A stretch of DNA of 64,000 bases from Dryas octopetala (lineage: Eukaryota; Streptophyta; Magnoliopsida; Rosales; Rosaceae). The notes under the pieces are model-generated. The model saw nothing but the letters and a program-made list of their open reading frames with translations, did no database searches and was not told the origin of the DNA. The stretch spans positions 20,972,630 through 21,036,629 of the forward strand of contig OY992837.1 of assembly GCA_963921425.1 (NCBI GenBank), given 5' to 3'. Position numbers and translations under genes: made by a program. Each line of letters starts with the position of its first letter. Position 1 is the stretch's first letter. Shown in pieces: positions 45,668 to 56,425 of the stretch.

Positions 45668-46113
45668 GGGAGGAGTTATTGGCACTCCAAAAATGTCATC
45701 ATGCACTCCTATATTTTTTTATTATTTTAATTTGATTTTGTCAATTTAATTCCCAAGTTACTCCTTAATTAAACTTTAACATTTTATTATTACTTTTAAA
45801 AAATGAATTATTTTGCATTTAATTTAGATAGTTCAAAAGATTTAACGATTAAGATTGTGCCACCCAAATTTTAGCTTTAATTTAGATAGTTCAAAAGATT
45901 TAATGATTAAGATTTATCCATCTCGTTGGCAACAAGTTTTATGGCAGAGTGAGGTGGCACTTAACCATTAAATGTTTTTTGAATAGTCTAGATTAAATTC
46001 AAAATAATTTTTTCTTAAGTAATACTAAAATGTTAAAAGTTTAAATGAGGGTGATTCAGAAATTAAAATAATAAAATCAAATTAAAATAATAAAATCAAA
46101 TTAAAATCAAATT
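45668..46113. mobile_element. MITE copy 1 (right end missing)
   Basis: It starts with GGGAGGAGTTATTGGCACTCC, the inverse of which (with small changes) ends MITE copy 2 at 56114. The right end, about 70 bp including its inverted terminus, is missing, and at about 46114 the sequence passes into the Tat-lineage element. Positions 45789-46113 are about 97 percent identical by eye to 55762-56075. Confidence 0.8.
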
Positions 46114-46135
46114 CCCCCTGCATCCATTCTTGCAG

Positions 46136-47922
46136 GACTGGTTGGCGATGATCGGCGCGACGCCACACCAGCTCAACCCCAACGTGTATAGGATAATCCT
46201 GTCCATGCACATCTTGTGGCACAAGGTGCACAAGTGTGTGCCAGACAAGGATATCCTATTTTGCTCCTACGCGCTGAGGTCGAAGCAGACCGAGCTTGGC
46301 TTCTACAATCTGCAGGCCTACTCGGGGCCGCTGTTCTCAGGGAATCCCTCTTCCCAAAAGACCTGGAAGAGAAGATTCTTCTTCGTTTCTGGGGATTGGG
46401 AGTTCGCCGACCCGAACAATGCCACCCCGGCTCGGGTCCCCAGAGCCTTTAGGATTCCAGGTGGGCATTGGAAGTCTGGGGCCGATCCGAAGATAACTTG
46501 TATGTGTTTTGTGATAGTTGTGTTTTCTTTTGTCTAACTTTTTTCTGTTTCTCCTTTGCAGTTAGCTGGGGCAAGTACAAACTCCGAGGCGAGCTCAAGG
46601 ACCAGATCGCCGCGATCAGGGACTCACCAGCAGAGTACCTGTCCACAAAGTCTCTGCTCGGGGAGACCCAGATCAGGTCGAGCGGGATTTCCTGGTTTGT
46701 ACCCAGGTGGAATCCGAGGGCGGAGAAAGGGATGAGTTCGGCCGACCTAGAGGCTCGGCTTAGGAGGAAGGCGGAGAAGAGTGCCCAGAGGAAGGCTGCA
46801 GGTCGGGTACCCGCCGAGCCGACCCCGGTGCCAGCGTCCGCTGCCGCGGCAGCCCAACCTGGGCCCTCCGTGTCGAGGTCGGCTCGGCAAGGAGAGAAAA
46901 GGAAGGGCCCGGCAACCGAGGCTCGTCCGGAGAAGAGGACCCGGGCCGAACCCGGCGGTGGGGATGCCGAAGCCTCTGGCTCGGCACCCCTGAAGACGGT
47001 GGAGGTTGACCCCTCGATCAAGCCGTTCGTCACGGGATTCAAGCGCGTGGTGACGAGGAAGATCGTGGAGGGACTGTGGGTCGGTCAGGAGACGCCGAGC
47101 TTCAGCAGCAAGGCCCTGAACGCCTCTCGCCAAGCCATGGTGGTAAGTATGTTTGACTTCGGCCCTCATATATGTTTTTTTTCTTTTTATGCTCGGCTCG
47201 GACTAACTTTTCTCCATGTTTTGCAGCTTGCCCTCAGGCAATTTGAGGCAGCCCAAGCCGCCGTCGATGCCGAGGCAAAGATGAGGAGGCTTCGGGAGAG
47301 GAACGGCGAGCTGAGGGAAAAGCTGGCCGAGGCTGAGCGGGAGGTAAAGGCGGAGCGCGATCGGTCGGCCGGTCTCCAGACCGAGCTGGCTGAGAAGGAA
47401 GTGGAGGTGCCTCGGCTCAGAAAGGAGCTCCTCGTATCCGAGCAGAAGGTGGCCGACCTGGGCCAGTTCGCCGACGATCTCCAGTGGGACGTCGAGGCTG
47501 CCGAACGGAGAGCCGCCGAGTCTCGGCGTCAAGCTGGGGTGCTGAGCGTCCAGGCACTTGCTGATGCCAAGTTCGAGGGGTATAAGGAGTTGCTGGAGGA
47601 GATCCGGTCGAAGAGGCCGGACTGGGATGTGTCTTTCCTCGGCAAGTCCGACGGCGAGGAGGACACCCAGGAGAGTCAGCAAGAAGACCTTCCTCTTCCC
47701 GATCGCCAAGCTGCCGCCGAGGTGGTCGTGTCAGTTGCCGAGCCGACGCCGGAGGATCCTCCGCTGCCTGAGTGCGAGCAGACCCCGACTCCCCCGGTCC
47801 CCGAATCTGATCCCAACGCTGAGATGCAGATCGGCGGGGTCGAGGTGGTGCAGCTCGGCGAGGAGACGCCCGAGGAGTCCACCGAGCCGATCTTGGAGAG
47901 GCCTGCCGAGCGATCTGCATGA
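46136..47922 (+). CDS. Antisense accessory ORF of the Tat element (partial, spliced)
   Basis: Three exons are predicted: 46136-46499 (after acceptor TTGCAG), 46562-47142 and 47227-47922, with introns GTATGT..GCAG and GTAAGT..GCAG. Together they are an open frame of 546 codons plus TGA. The N-terminal part (NPNVYRIILSMHILWHKV, KRRFFFVSGDWEF) is the conserved plant-transposon-type domain of such ORFs. A basic, Pro/Ala-rich linker follows, then a long coiled coil (about 47227-47560: MRRLRERNGELREKLAEAER) and an acidic, Pro/Glu-rich tail. The second intron length (84) keeps frame if retained. The 5' exon(s) are missing because the element is truncated. The function of these ORFs in Tat elements is unknown. 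The GC bias resembles the rest of the element. Confidence 0.72.
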
Positions 47923-48480
47923 TAGCTGATTTTGTTAATGTTTTTACTGTTTATGTTCTTTGTTTTTCTCCCCGAGCCGATGTGTGGCTCGGGTTTGATC
48001 GGTTTATGAACAATTTGTTTCTTGGATATATCTTGTTAATTTATCAGTATTTTCTTTATGAAACAAGTTGTTGTCAGTTCAGCTCGGAAATTAAGCTAGA
48101 GACATAACCAATAACACATGAACAAGAAAGTGATAAAAGTAGCAATTATGATAAAAACAAAGGCATTTTGAGATCGGCTCGGCATACCGATCGCAATGAA
48201 ATGAATAGTAATGATAAATTGAAACTTGTCTTCGGATCAGCTTGATAAACATAACGAAGATAAGTAGGGATTTTAAAAACCCTAGTGATTCCAGATGGGC
48301 TTGATATACCCATTGAAATATTTAGGATTTTTGCTTTTGAGAAAAATATTCAAACCTACTTTCAGATCGGCTCGGCATGCACGATGAAAGTTTTGGTTGG
48401 AGTGTATATTTTTCTTTTAGAAATATCTTGTTGAACGTTAGGACTGTAGGAAGTCACTTCGGCTCGGACAGAGATTTTTA
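47923..48480 (-). other. Non-coding 3' region of the Tat element
   Basis: Between the accessory ORF stop and the tandem array there is no gene. Words such as CGGCTCGG(C/A) recur (48175-48182, 48368-48374, 48460-48467), diverged relatives of the array and of the element's coding bias. Confidence 0.55.
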
Positions 48481-48835
48481 TAGACCTGATAAGTCTGTAC
48501 TATGTCGAGCATTGGGCCGGAAGTGGCGCGCCAGCTCGGCACAGGAGTTTATAGACCTGATGAGTCTGTAATATGCCGAGCGTCGGGCCGAAAATGGCGC
48601 GCCAGCTCGACACATGAATTTATAGACCTGATGAGTCTGTAATATGCTGAGCATCGGGCCGGAAGTGGCGCGCCAGCTCGACACATGAGTTTATAGACCT
48701 GATGAGTCTGTAATATGCCGAGCATCGGGCCGGAAGTGGCGCGCCAGCTCGACACATGAGTTTATAGACCTGATGAGTCTGTAATGTACCTAGCGTCGGG
48801 CCGAAAATGGCACTTCGGCTCGGCACATGGGTTTA
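48481..48835 (-). repeat. 71-bp tandem array (5 units) in the Tat element
   Basis: TAGACCTGATGAGTCTGTA begins at 48481, 48552, 48623, 48694 and 48765; each spacing is exactly 71. Units differ by a few bases and contain GGCGCGCCAGCTCG. The array lies in the untranslated region between integrase and the accessory ORF. Hypervariable 3' regions with tandem repeats are known for Tat/Ogre elements and are regarded as seeds of satellite DNA. Confidence 0.95.
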
Positions 48836-49038
48836 TTATTTTTTCGAAGGAAACACTTAGATCTTTCCTCTTTGTTGAAAGTGTATAGGAGTAGAGTCCC
48901 CAATGTTTGCTTCGAAAAATAAGAAGAAGATGAGTCAAAATGTGTTCATCCTTTCATTGATTGGAACGAATGTTAGGTCGGACAGTCCCCGATCCTAACT
49001 ACATTCTACTGATAATAAGTCTTCAAGTGTTCCGCGTT

Positions 49039-50634
49039 CTAGCTATGCTTGAGAGGCTTCCCGGCCAGAGTGGCCAAGTTGTAAGTGTCAGGCTTGACTA
49101 TGCCTGTGATTCTGTATGGCCCGGTCCAGTTCGGATCGAATGAGCTCTCCTTGACGGCAAGGGGATTCTTCTTCATGACGAGACTGCCCAATCCGAAGCT
49201 CCTGGGCCTGACCCTTTGATTGTAGTATTTGGCTACCCTCTGTTGGTAAGCGGCTCGGCAGAGATTGGCGTCGGTTCGCCTCTCCTCGATTATGTCTAGG
49301 CCGAGCCGAAGTCCGGTGTCATTGGTCTCGGGATTGTATGTGCCGGTCCGGAATGAGGGAGTCCCCATTTCGACCGGGATGACAGCGTCAGTTCCGAATG
49401 CCAATGAATAAGGCGTTTCCTTCGTGGAGTTGCGATAGGAAGTTCGGTAGGACCATAGCACCTCTGGCAAGAGTTCAGGCCAATTCCCTTTAGCATTATC
49501 AAGCTTAGTCTTCAGGGTCTTCTTGATGATCTTGTTGATGGCCTCGACCTGTCCGTTCGATTGCGGATGGTAAGGGGCGGTGAAGCGCAAGTTGATGTTC
49601 AGACGTGAACAAAAACTTCTGAACTTCTTACAGTCGAATTGTTTGCCGTTGTCCGCGATGATGGTGTGCGGCATGCCGAACCGGCATATGATGTTCTTCC
49701 AGACGAAGGTCTCCATCCGTTCGGCTGTGGTAGTGGCTAGGGGCTCGTCTTCGGCCCATTTTGTGAAGTAGTCGACTGCTACTACGGTCATTGTTACTTG
49801 CCCTTTCGCCTTCGGCATAGGGCCGATCAGATCGAGTCCCCATTGCGCGAATGACCAGGGACTGGATATGGAGGTCAGCAAATGGGGAGGTTGATGGGGG
49901 ACCGCGGCAAACTGCTGGCACTTAACACAAGCGCGAGAGAGGTGATCTGCGTCTTTGTTCAGCGTCAGCCAGAAGTAACCCTGCCTGATCATCTTGTAGG
50001 CGAGGGCTCTTCCTCCAGAGTGGTTTCCGCATATCCCCTCGTGGATTTCTTTCAGCACATCCTGACCTTCTTGAGGAGTGACACACCGCAAGTAGGGTAG
50101 GGAGAAGCTCCTTTTGTAGAGCTGACCGTGGATCATGCTGAACCGAGCCGACCTCGTCTTGATGAGACGTGCTTTGTCCCTCTCTGGGGGGAGGATCCCG
50201 GAGACCAAGTAGCTGATGATCGGCGTCATCCAGTTCGGCTCGGCCTCGGTCTGCATGATGGCCGATCCCTCTTCGGCAGTGCTAGGCCTATCCAGGATTT
50301 CCACTGGAACGTGCCTGGCGGATCCGGTATCCGTGGCTGAAGCCAGGCGTGCCAAGGCATCGGCTCTGCAGTTTTCTGCCCTCGGGATTTGGGACAACTT
50401 ATACTCATGGAAGTTCCCGAGCAGCAAACGGGTCTTCTCGAGATAGGCAGTCATGCTAGGTTCTCGAGTCTCATACTCTCCCAATATCTGATTGACGATG
50501 AGTTGGGAGTCGCTGAAGATGTTCAGTTTGGTCGCGCCGAGCTCTTTTGCCAATCTGAGTCCGGCGATGAGTGCCTCATACTCTGCTTCATTGTTAGATG
50601 CTTGAAATCTGAAGCGAAGAGCATATTCCATCAC
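49039..50634 (-). pseudogene. Tat pol, C-terminal part: RNase H end and integrase
   Basis: Open for 531 codons. It starts inside RNase H (MEYALRFRFQASNNEAEYEA, SDSQLIVNQI, ADALARLAS), then a linker and an integrase with its HHCC finger (HEGICGNHSGG ... CVKC). The DDE core is complete: D in WGLDLIGPMP, D in IADNGKQFD, E in GQVEAINKII. It ends with FDPNWTGPYRI and a TGA at 49039. It lacks a true start: it is the continuation of pol after a deletion at about 50635 that removed the beginning of RNase H and changed frame. Integrase itself shows no stop. Confidence 0.88.
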
Positions 50635-53600
50635 AACTTGTTCTGAGTCAAGACGACGATTGAGTGAGCCTGGAAGTAGGGTCTTAATTTCCGAGTCGAG
50701 CTGACCAGGGCGAGAGCCATCTTCTCGAATTTTGGATACCTGGTCTCGGCATCGGCGAGGGCTCGGCTCGTATAGAAGACTGGGTGTTGTACACCTCCGA
50801 CCTCTCTCACCAGAACTGAGCTGAGAGCCGAGTCAGAAACGGAGAGGTAGAGAAAAAGTTCTTCACCCTCCGTTGGTTTGGATAAGATGGGAGGTTCCCC
50901 CATGTGCCTTTTCAGATCTTGAAAGGCCTACTCGCATTGGGGGGTCCATTATATGCCTTTCCCTGCTCCCTTCAAAGCTTTGAAGAAAGGGAGGCACCGG
51001 TCAGTGGATTTTGAGATGAACCGGTTCAGGGCGGCGACTCTTCCAGTCAGACTCTGGATTTCTTTGCGTGTCTTTGGGGACTTCATGTTGATCAAGGCTT
51101 GGATCTTCTCCGGATTGGCCTCGATCCCCCGTTGGCTGACCAGGTAGCCAAGGAATTTTCCGGACCGAACTCCAAAGACACATTTGGCTGGGTTCAGCCG
51201 CATCTGATACTCCTTCAGGACTCCGAACATGTCTGAGAGGTCCTTGACGTGGTCGTCCGCCTTGACGCTTTTGACCAGCATGTCGTCCACATAGACCTCC
51301 ACGGATTTGCCTATGGATGATCTGAACATGTGGTTGACCAGCCTTTGGTAGGTGGCTCCAGCGTTCTTGAGGCCGAAGGGCATGACTTTGTAGCAGTACA
51401 TGTCGCGATCGGTTATGAAGGATGTGTTCTCTTGATCAGATTTGTGCATGAGGATCTGTTTGTACCCAGAATAGGCATCCATAAAGCTGAGGAGCTTGTG
51501 TCCCGCCGTCGCATCGACGAGCTGATCTATCTTGGGTAGTGGGAAACTGTCCTTGGGACATGCCTTGTTCAGATCGGTGAAGTCCACGCACATCCTCCAT
51601 TTCCCATTGCTCTTCTTTACCATGACCACGTTGGCGAGCCAGTTGGGATAGTTGACCTCCCGGATGAACCCGTTGTTTTGCAACTTGGTCACCTCTTCGG
51701 CCACGGCGGCGTATCTGACCGGATCATACGACCTCCTCTTCTGACGGACCGGTTTGCATCCCGGGTCGATGTTCAGCCTGTGGGTGATCACGTCAGACGA
51801 TATGCCTGGCATGTCATCGTAAGACCAGGCGAACACCTCCGCATTGGCGCGGAGGAAGTCGAGTATGGCCGATCGCTGTTCAGGGCCGAGCTGGGCACCT
51901 ACTCGGACGAGCCGATCGGGTGTGTCCTCCGAGATTGGCACTTCCTCCCAGGCCTCGGCCGGGAGCGGGCGAGAATCTGAGTTCGGCTCGGCTGTGAAGT
52001 CGAACGTCTCCGCTCTCGGCCACCTGCCCGAGTCAGCTATAGAGTCGAGTTCCTGGGAGTTCGGCAGCTGACCCTTCTGCCTGATAGAGGTGGCGTAGCA
52101 GGATCGGGCCGAACACTGATCTCCCTGGATGACGATGCAGTCATCGCCCACCGGACACTTGATGAGGAGATTGGCGTAGTGAACGATGCAGTCGAGGTCG
52201 ACCAGGGCTGGTCTGCCCAGGATGATGTTGTAAGCTGACGGTCGCTTGACGACGATGAAGTACGTCATGCAAGTCTTCTTAACTGGCCCCTTCCCGAGCG
52301 AAAGGGGAAGGTAGATGTGTCCGAGGGGCTGAACCACTTCTCCCCCGAACCCGACTAAGGCGGGAGTGTCAGCCTCCAGCTGATCCTCGCCGATGCCCAT
52401 CTGCGTGAACGCAGAGTGGTAGAGAATGTTGACTGAGCTCCCCCCATCGACGAAGGAGCGCGCGATGGTGGTTCCGGCCACCTCAGCCACTATGACAACC
52501 GGGTCATAGTGGGGGAAGATGATCTCATTCGCCTCATTTGGCTCAAAGGTGACCGGTGCCCAGTCTTTCCGTTGTCTTTTGGAAGTGCTGGGCTGACCCG
52601 CCTGGATCGACAGGGACTCGTGAGCTTGAGCCGCCTGTCTGACGTACTTCTTCTGGGATCGGTTCGAGCTTCCCACAAAGGTTGGCCCCCCGCCGATTGA
52701 TCCGATGGCAGCATCCCGGACGTCGATGGTGTTGGTGGGCTTCTTCAGCGCGGCCTTGGGTACCCTAGGCCCGCCGGCCAGGAATTGGTTGATCTTACCC
52801 GCCCGGGCAAGAGTCTCAATTCCGTCGCGGAGGGCGTAGCAATTACCCGTGACGTGGCCGTGATTGGAGTGGTACTTGCAGAAGACGCCCTCCTTGATCT
52901 TGTCTGGGGGTGGTCCCTTGATCTCCCTTGCAGCTGGGAGTTGGTCCTTGACTTTGGAGAAGATCGTCTCCAGACCGGCGTTGAGAGGGGTGTACTCCGT
53001 GTACTGGACGAACTTGGGCCCCTTGCCCAGAAGTTGGCGCGGTTCTTCAACTCGAGACTTCTTGGTTTGGGCCTGAGGCTTGGGGCTCGCGACCTCTCCC
53101 TCCTTCTGTTTGGCCGGGGTCGGCTTGGAATTCAGGGCCTCCAACTGAGCATCCCACTCTTCAGCCCGCGCCCATTTGGTGGCTTCAGCAGAGAGCTCAT
53201 CGTAGGTGGACGGAGGGTTCCTTATCAGATGGGAGCGAAGTCCCCTGGCGAGCAGACCTTGCATAAGAGCGTTCTTAGCCGATCTGTCGTCGCAATCATC
53301 ACACTTCGTGTATTCGATGTTGAAGCGGATCAGATAGGTCTTAAGGCTCTCCCCTTCCTGCTGTTTGATAAGCGACATATCGTTCAAGTTGTAGAGTCGT
53401 TCGGATACAACCCAATATCTCGTCAGGAAGGCTCTCCGAAGATCGGAGAAAGAGTCAATAGAGTTCGGCTGGAGAGTTCGGAACCATCCCCGAGCCGAGC
53501 CCTTCAAGGTTGAAGGGAAGATTCTGCACTTTGTGGCCTCAGACGCCTGACGGGCCTCCATGGCGTATCTGAAGCTGTCAAGATGATCATAGGGATCTTT

Positions 53601-53640
53601 AGTCCCGTTGTACTGATCCATCTTGGGGGTTTCGTGTCCC
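50635..53640 (-). pseudogene. Tat gag (C-part), protease, RT and start of RNase H
   Basis: The main frame (53621-50949, 890 codons) holds the gag core (DQYNGTKDPYDHLDSF, RIFPSTLKGSARGWF, ESLKTYLIRFN), a Cys/His knuckle (CKYHSNHGHVTGNC), protease with DGGS (SFVDGGSSVNILYH, GRPALVDLDCIVHY) and RT (WRMCVDFTDLNKACPKD, MPFGLKNAGATYQRL, YVDDMLVKS). A TAA-type stop at 50949 occurs just after FKALKGAGKGI; the frame then continues at 50903-50631 with the RT/RNase H connection (LYLSVSDSALSSVLVRE, YFQAHSIVVLTQNK), which runs into the RNase H deletion. Upstream, the gag frame is separated by a one-base shift near 53630. Confidence 0.9.
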
Positions 53641-54634
53641 GGGAGACCTCAGCATCCATGATCCTGCTGGTGTATGGGAGGGGAAGCTCTTCCCCGTGAT
53701 CGGCTCTACCGGTATACCCCCTGGAGACCTCGACCTGGCCGAGCCGATCGTGGACACTCCGGATTTGGCTTTGGACCAAAGTCCGGACAAGATTTTCCAC
53801 ATTAGATGGGGTCGGCTCGGCCGCAGTTTCCCCCGAGCACTCGGTCCGGTTACCGAGTCTCTCATTCACCGGCTGACGAGTGATCCTCTCGCCTACCGGT
53901 CGTCGATCGGACATGACCATAGTAGATCCTAGTCGGTCACTCGCAGATCGTCTCCCCGAATGAGCTCCTGATGGGGAAGGGTCTTGGCTGGTGGTAGGGC
54001 CGAGCCTATCCCTGATTGGGACCCTGGGTTCGGCCGAATCGGTTGGACTGATGACCCCCAACCTGGATCGGGCTGGAGGTCGCTGACTTGTATTCAGGTC
54101 GGCACGGTTTCCCCCCAAACCTCTGGAAGAGTGTTTCCCGAAGGCCGTCTGCTTTTGCTGAAGGAGACGGTGGGCGTTCAGGAACTCGGCCTGTTCGGCC
54201 GGGGGCATGTCTTCGAAGCCCGGGAAAGTACAGTCCGCATCCTGCCGGGCGGGCTGGTCGTCCGGCTCGGCCGGAGTGCTCTGCCGAGAAGGAGACGGTG
54301 AAAGGACCTCCTGATCGGTTCGGGTCCGGCGTGATCGGAAACCCGATCTATCACTGTTCTCGAGCTGAGCACGATGGCGCGCAAGTTCCCCGGCCAGCTC
54401 GGCCTGTTTTGCGAGCAGCTCATTATTCTGCTTGAGAAGTGCATTCTCAGCAGCCAGATGCCGTTGGCTCTCCTTAAGGAGTTTGTGAGCAACCCTGATT
54501 TTTGAGGGGCCTTTGGACTTTGGTGTCCTGGGGAGTTGTGCTCCTCTCGTCTTCTCAGGTGTCTCGGGCTGATGTTGTTCATCATTCTGAGACGCTCCTG
54601 AAGAAGAACTGCTGTCACGAAAGATGGTAGCCAT
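53504..54634 (-). pseudogene. Tat gag N-terminal part
   Basis: The ATG at 54634 (MATIFRDSSSSSGASQND) is preferred over an in-frame codon 16 residues upstream because it follows the leader directly and matches the usual style of Tat gag starts. The region is Ser/Pro-rich with a short coiled coil (KLLKESQRHLAAENALLKQN) and many Arg. Near 53630 the reading RIMDAEVSRDTKPPR loses register with the following gag core; a single-base change (around a C run) accounts for it. The frame ends at 53504 inside the overlapping gag core. Confidence 0.78.
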
Positions 54635-54697
54635 GATGACTTGTTTGGAGGAAGAACTTAGCACTTGTGGTGATGAACACAACGGCTGAAGATAATC

Positions 54698-54717
54698 TTC
54701 CCACAGACGGCGCCAAT
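54698..54717 (-). other. Primer-binding region of the Tat element
   Basis: The minus strand reads ATTGGCGCCGTCTGTGGGAAG, next to the LTR end at 54719. This is the well-known sequence after the 5' LTR of Tat-lineage elements and fixes both the orientation and the LTR border. Confidence 0.85.
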
Positions 54718-54718
54718 C

Positions 54719-55761
54719 TGTTGATGCAAATTTCCGTAAGAGGGATGCAACAACTTAGAGGTGGTGACTTGGCTGATCCGAAGCTTTGCTGGATGATGAT
54801 GTGGGATTTTCCTGTAAGAGAAACAAGATCAAAGGAGATGGACCGGTGTGGTACCAGCCAAACACGCTCCGATGATGAAGTCAGTGATGATGTTTGATGG
54901 TAGGTGAGGAAGAACAAAGGATGAACTTGGGAGAATAGGAAGAACAAGGCAAATGTTCTGGGTTTATTCTCAGCAAGTTGGGTGTGCTCTTGGGTGAATG
55001 GGAATTTTTGTAAATGTTTGTCTGGTGAGGAGTTGATAGCTAGATTGATCCCCGTTTTGCACATATGGATTGGTATATATAGGCAAAGGAAATTGTGATG
55101 AGTAAGTTACCTGCATGTGACTGGCTGGTTGAGAAAGATCCACGAGTTCGGTCGTGAACAGTGGCATGCACAGCTACCCACCTCCTTTGCATTCAATGCT
55201 GCATTGAATGCAAGTATGGAAGATCCAGGTGAACTGCCTCAATAGTCATGAATGCAGGCTGGGTTGTCTCTTTTGTCAGAAGACCTTTGTCAGGTGCATT
55301 TAAGGGTGGCGGTTCATCCCAACGCGATCTTCCTAGGAATGGCGGCGGAGAGCCGAGCCGACCCGAACACATGTTCTTATGTGTATACATAAAGCCCACG
55401 TGTGATCGGATCGGACACGGGATTCCTGACCGAACCGGGCCAGTAGATAGGGGTCCCTCCGAGCCCTAACTAGCCGACGCCAGAACTCGAAAGGAGGTTA
55501 TTTCTATGCCGAGCCGAGCTGAACCAGGATGACCATGGAAAGATGAACACTCAATCCCTTGAAGGCCATCGGTTCGGCTCGGACCAGGCATGGAGGACTC
55601 GGCACAGAGACCCGATCTGAGCTGGCGGAGGAAGTGCTGAGCAGTGCTGATGTGGAGGTCAAAGTCTGACCACTGGGAAGTCAAACATTGAAGTCAGGTC
55701 TGACCAGCCACGTGTCCGGCCCTGATTGGCTGTTGGATCGGTGTGGGTTTATCCACAAACA
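54719..55761 (-). repeat. 5' LTR of the Tat element (1043 bp)
   Basis: On the minus strand it begins TGTTTGTGGATAAACC (55761) and ends TTTGCATCAACA (54719), with inverted ends TGTT(T/G)/(C/A)AACA. A minus-strand TATA-like block (CCTATATATACC) lies near 55072-55083. It is followed inwards by the primer-binding region. The outer flank is ATTAC at 55762, inside a MITE. No second LTR exists in the window, so its age cannot be estimated by comparing LTRs. Confidence 0.88.
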
Positions 55762-56114
55762 ATTACTTTTAAAAAATGAATTATTTTGAATTTAATTTAG
55801 ATAGTTCAAAAGATTTAACGATTAAGATTGTGCCACCCAACTTTTAGCTTTAATTTAGATAGTTCAAAAGATTTAATGATTAAGATTTAACCGTCTCGTT
55901 GGCAACAAGTTTTATGGCAGAGTGAGGTGGCACTTAACCATTAAATTTTTTTTGAATAGTCTAGATTAAATTCAAAATAATTTTTTCTTAAGTAATAATA
56001 AAATGTTAAAAGTTTAAATGAGGGTAATTCGGAAATTAAATTAATAAAATCAAATTAAAATAATAAAAAAATAGAAGAGTGCATGACATTTTTGGAGTGC
56101 CAATAGCGCTTCCC
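55762..56114. mobile_element. MITE copy 2 (left end missing)
   Basis: It runs from the LTR border to the terminus ...GGAGTGCCAATAGCGCTTCCC at 56114. It lacks the first ~120 bp that MITE copy 1 (45668-46113) retains. The shared 310-325 bp differ at about nine positions. The Tat element therefore seems to have integrated into this MITE copy at ATTAC. The bases after it (GTAGTTTAAT) do not match those before copy 1 (TTAGGCCTTA), so the two copies are probably from separate insertions. Confidence 0.78.
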
Positions 56115-56119
56115 GTAGT

Positions 56120-56250
56120 TTAATCATAATTTAATTAAGAGTGCTTATATTCTCATCCTCCTGTCCTATTTCCCCACCCACCTTATTTTTACACCCACCA
56201 ATAAAATTTGAAAAAAATATTTAATACTCTTCATACCTCCCGATATGACA
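56120..56250. repeat. Inverted-repeat arm (partner at 61150-61285)
   Basis: The stretch ATTTCCCCACCCACCTTATTTTTACACCCAC (56168-56198, cited in part) has an inverse counterpart at 61205-61240 (gtgggtgtaaaaataaggtgggtgg). The similarity extends to about 120 bp with gaps. The arms flank the gag remnant 5 kb apart. They may be two copies of one MITE in opposite orientation and not one element. Confidence 0.6.
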
Positions 56251-56425
56251 AGACTGCCCTTGGATTCTCGGCAGATTTCCCTAATTTTTATTAAGGTTAA
56301 TTGAAAAGAAAGAAACTAAACGGAAGGTTTTGGGTTTCATAAGATCACTTAGAGTTTCAGGGTGAAATCCCGAGGTGGTTTCAGATTTTCATATTATTGA
56401 TAAGTTCATGGCTTTTGTAGGTACC

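Larger units (their letters stand above)
46114..55761 (-). mobile_element. Tat-lineage Ty3/gypsy element, 3' truncated
   Basis: On the minus strand: 5' LTR (55761-54719), primer-binding region (54717-54698), gag, protease, RT, RNase H, integrase (stop at 49039), a 71-bp tandem array, then an antisense accessory ORF (plus strand, 46136-47922). The GGCGCCGTCTGTGGGAAG primer-binding signature and the reverse-oriented downstream ORF mark the Tat lineage (known from RIRE2, Grande and Retand). The 3' LTR and the first accessory exon are absent; the element is cut at 46114. A deletion in RNase H and a shift in gag show that it is inactive. Confidence 0.9.

Noticed and set aside
46449..47042. Minus-strand frame of 197 codons opposite the accessory ORF
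   Set aside because: The plus-strand reading has splice sites, the conserved N-terminal motifs and a coiled coil; the minus frame has none.
48481..48835. Possible CRISPR-like array
   Set aside because: The 71-bp units are contiguous without unique spacers, the DNA is clearly plant, and the array lies in a retrotransposon.
52785..53513. 242-codon plus-strand frame opposite Tat gag-pol
   Set aside because: Antisense mirror of a strongly selected coding frame; the minus-strand reading carries all the family motifs.
53984..54435. Plus-strand frames opposite the Tat gag
   Set aside because: Shadows of the GC-biased gag frame; no domain and no splice context.
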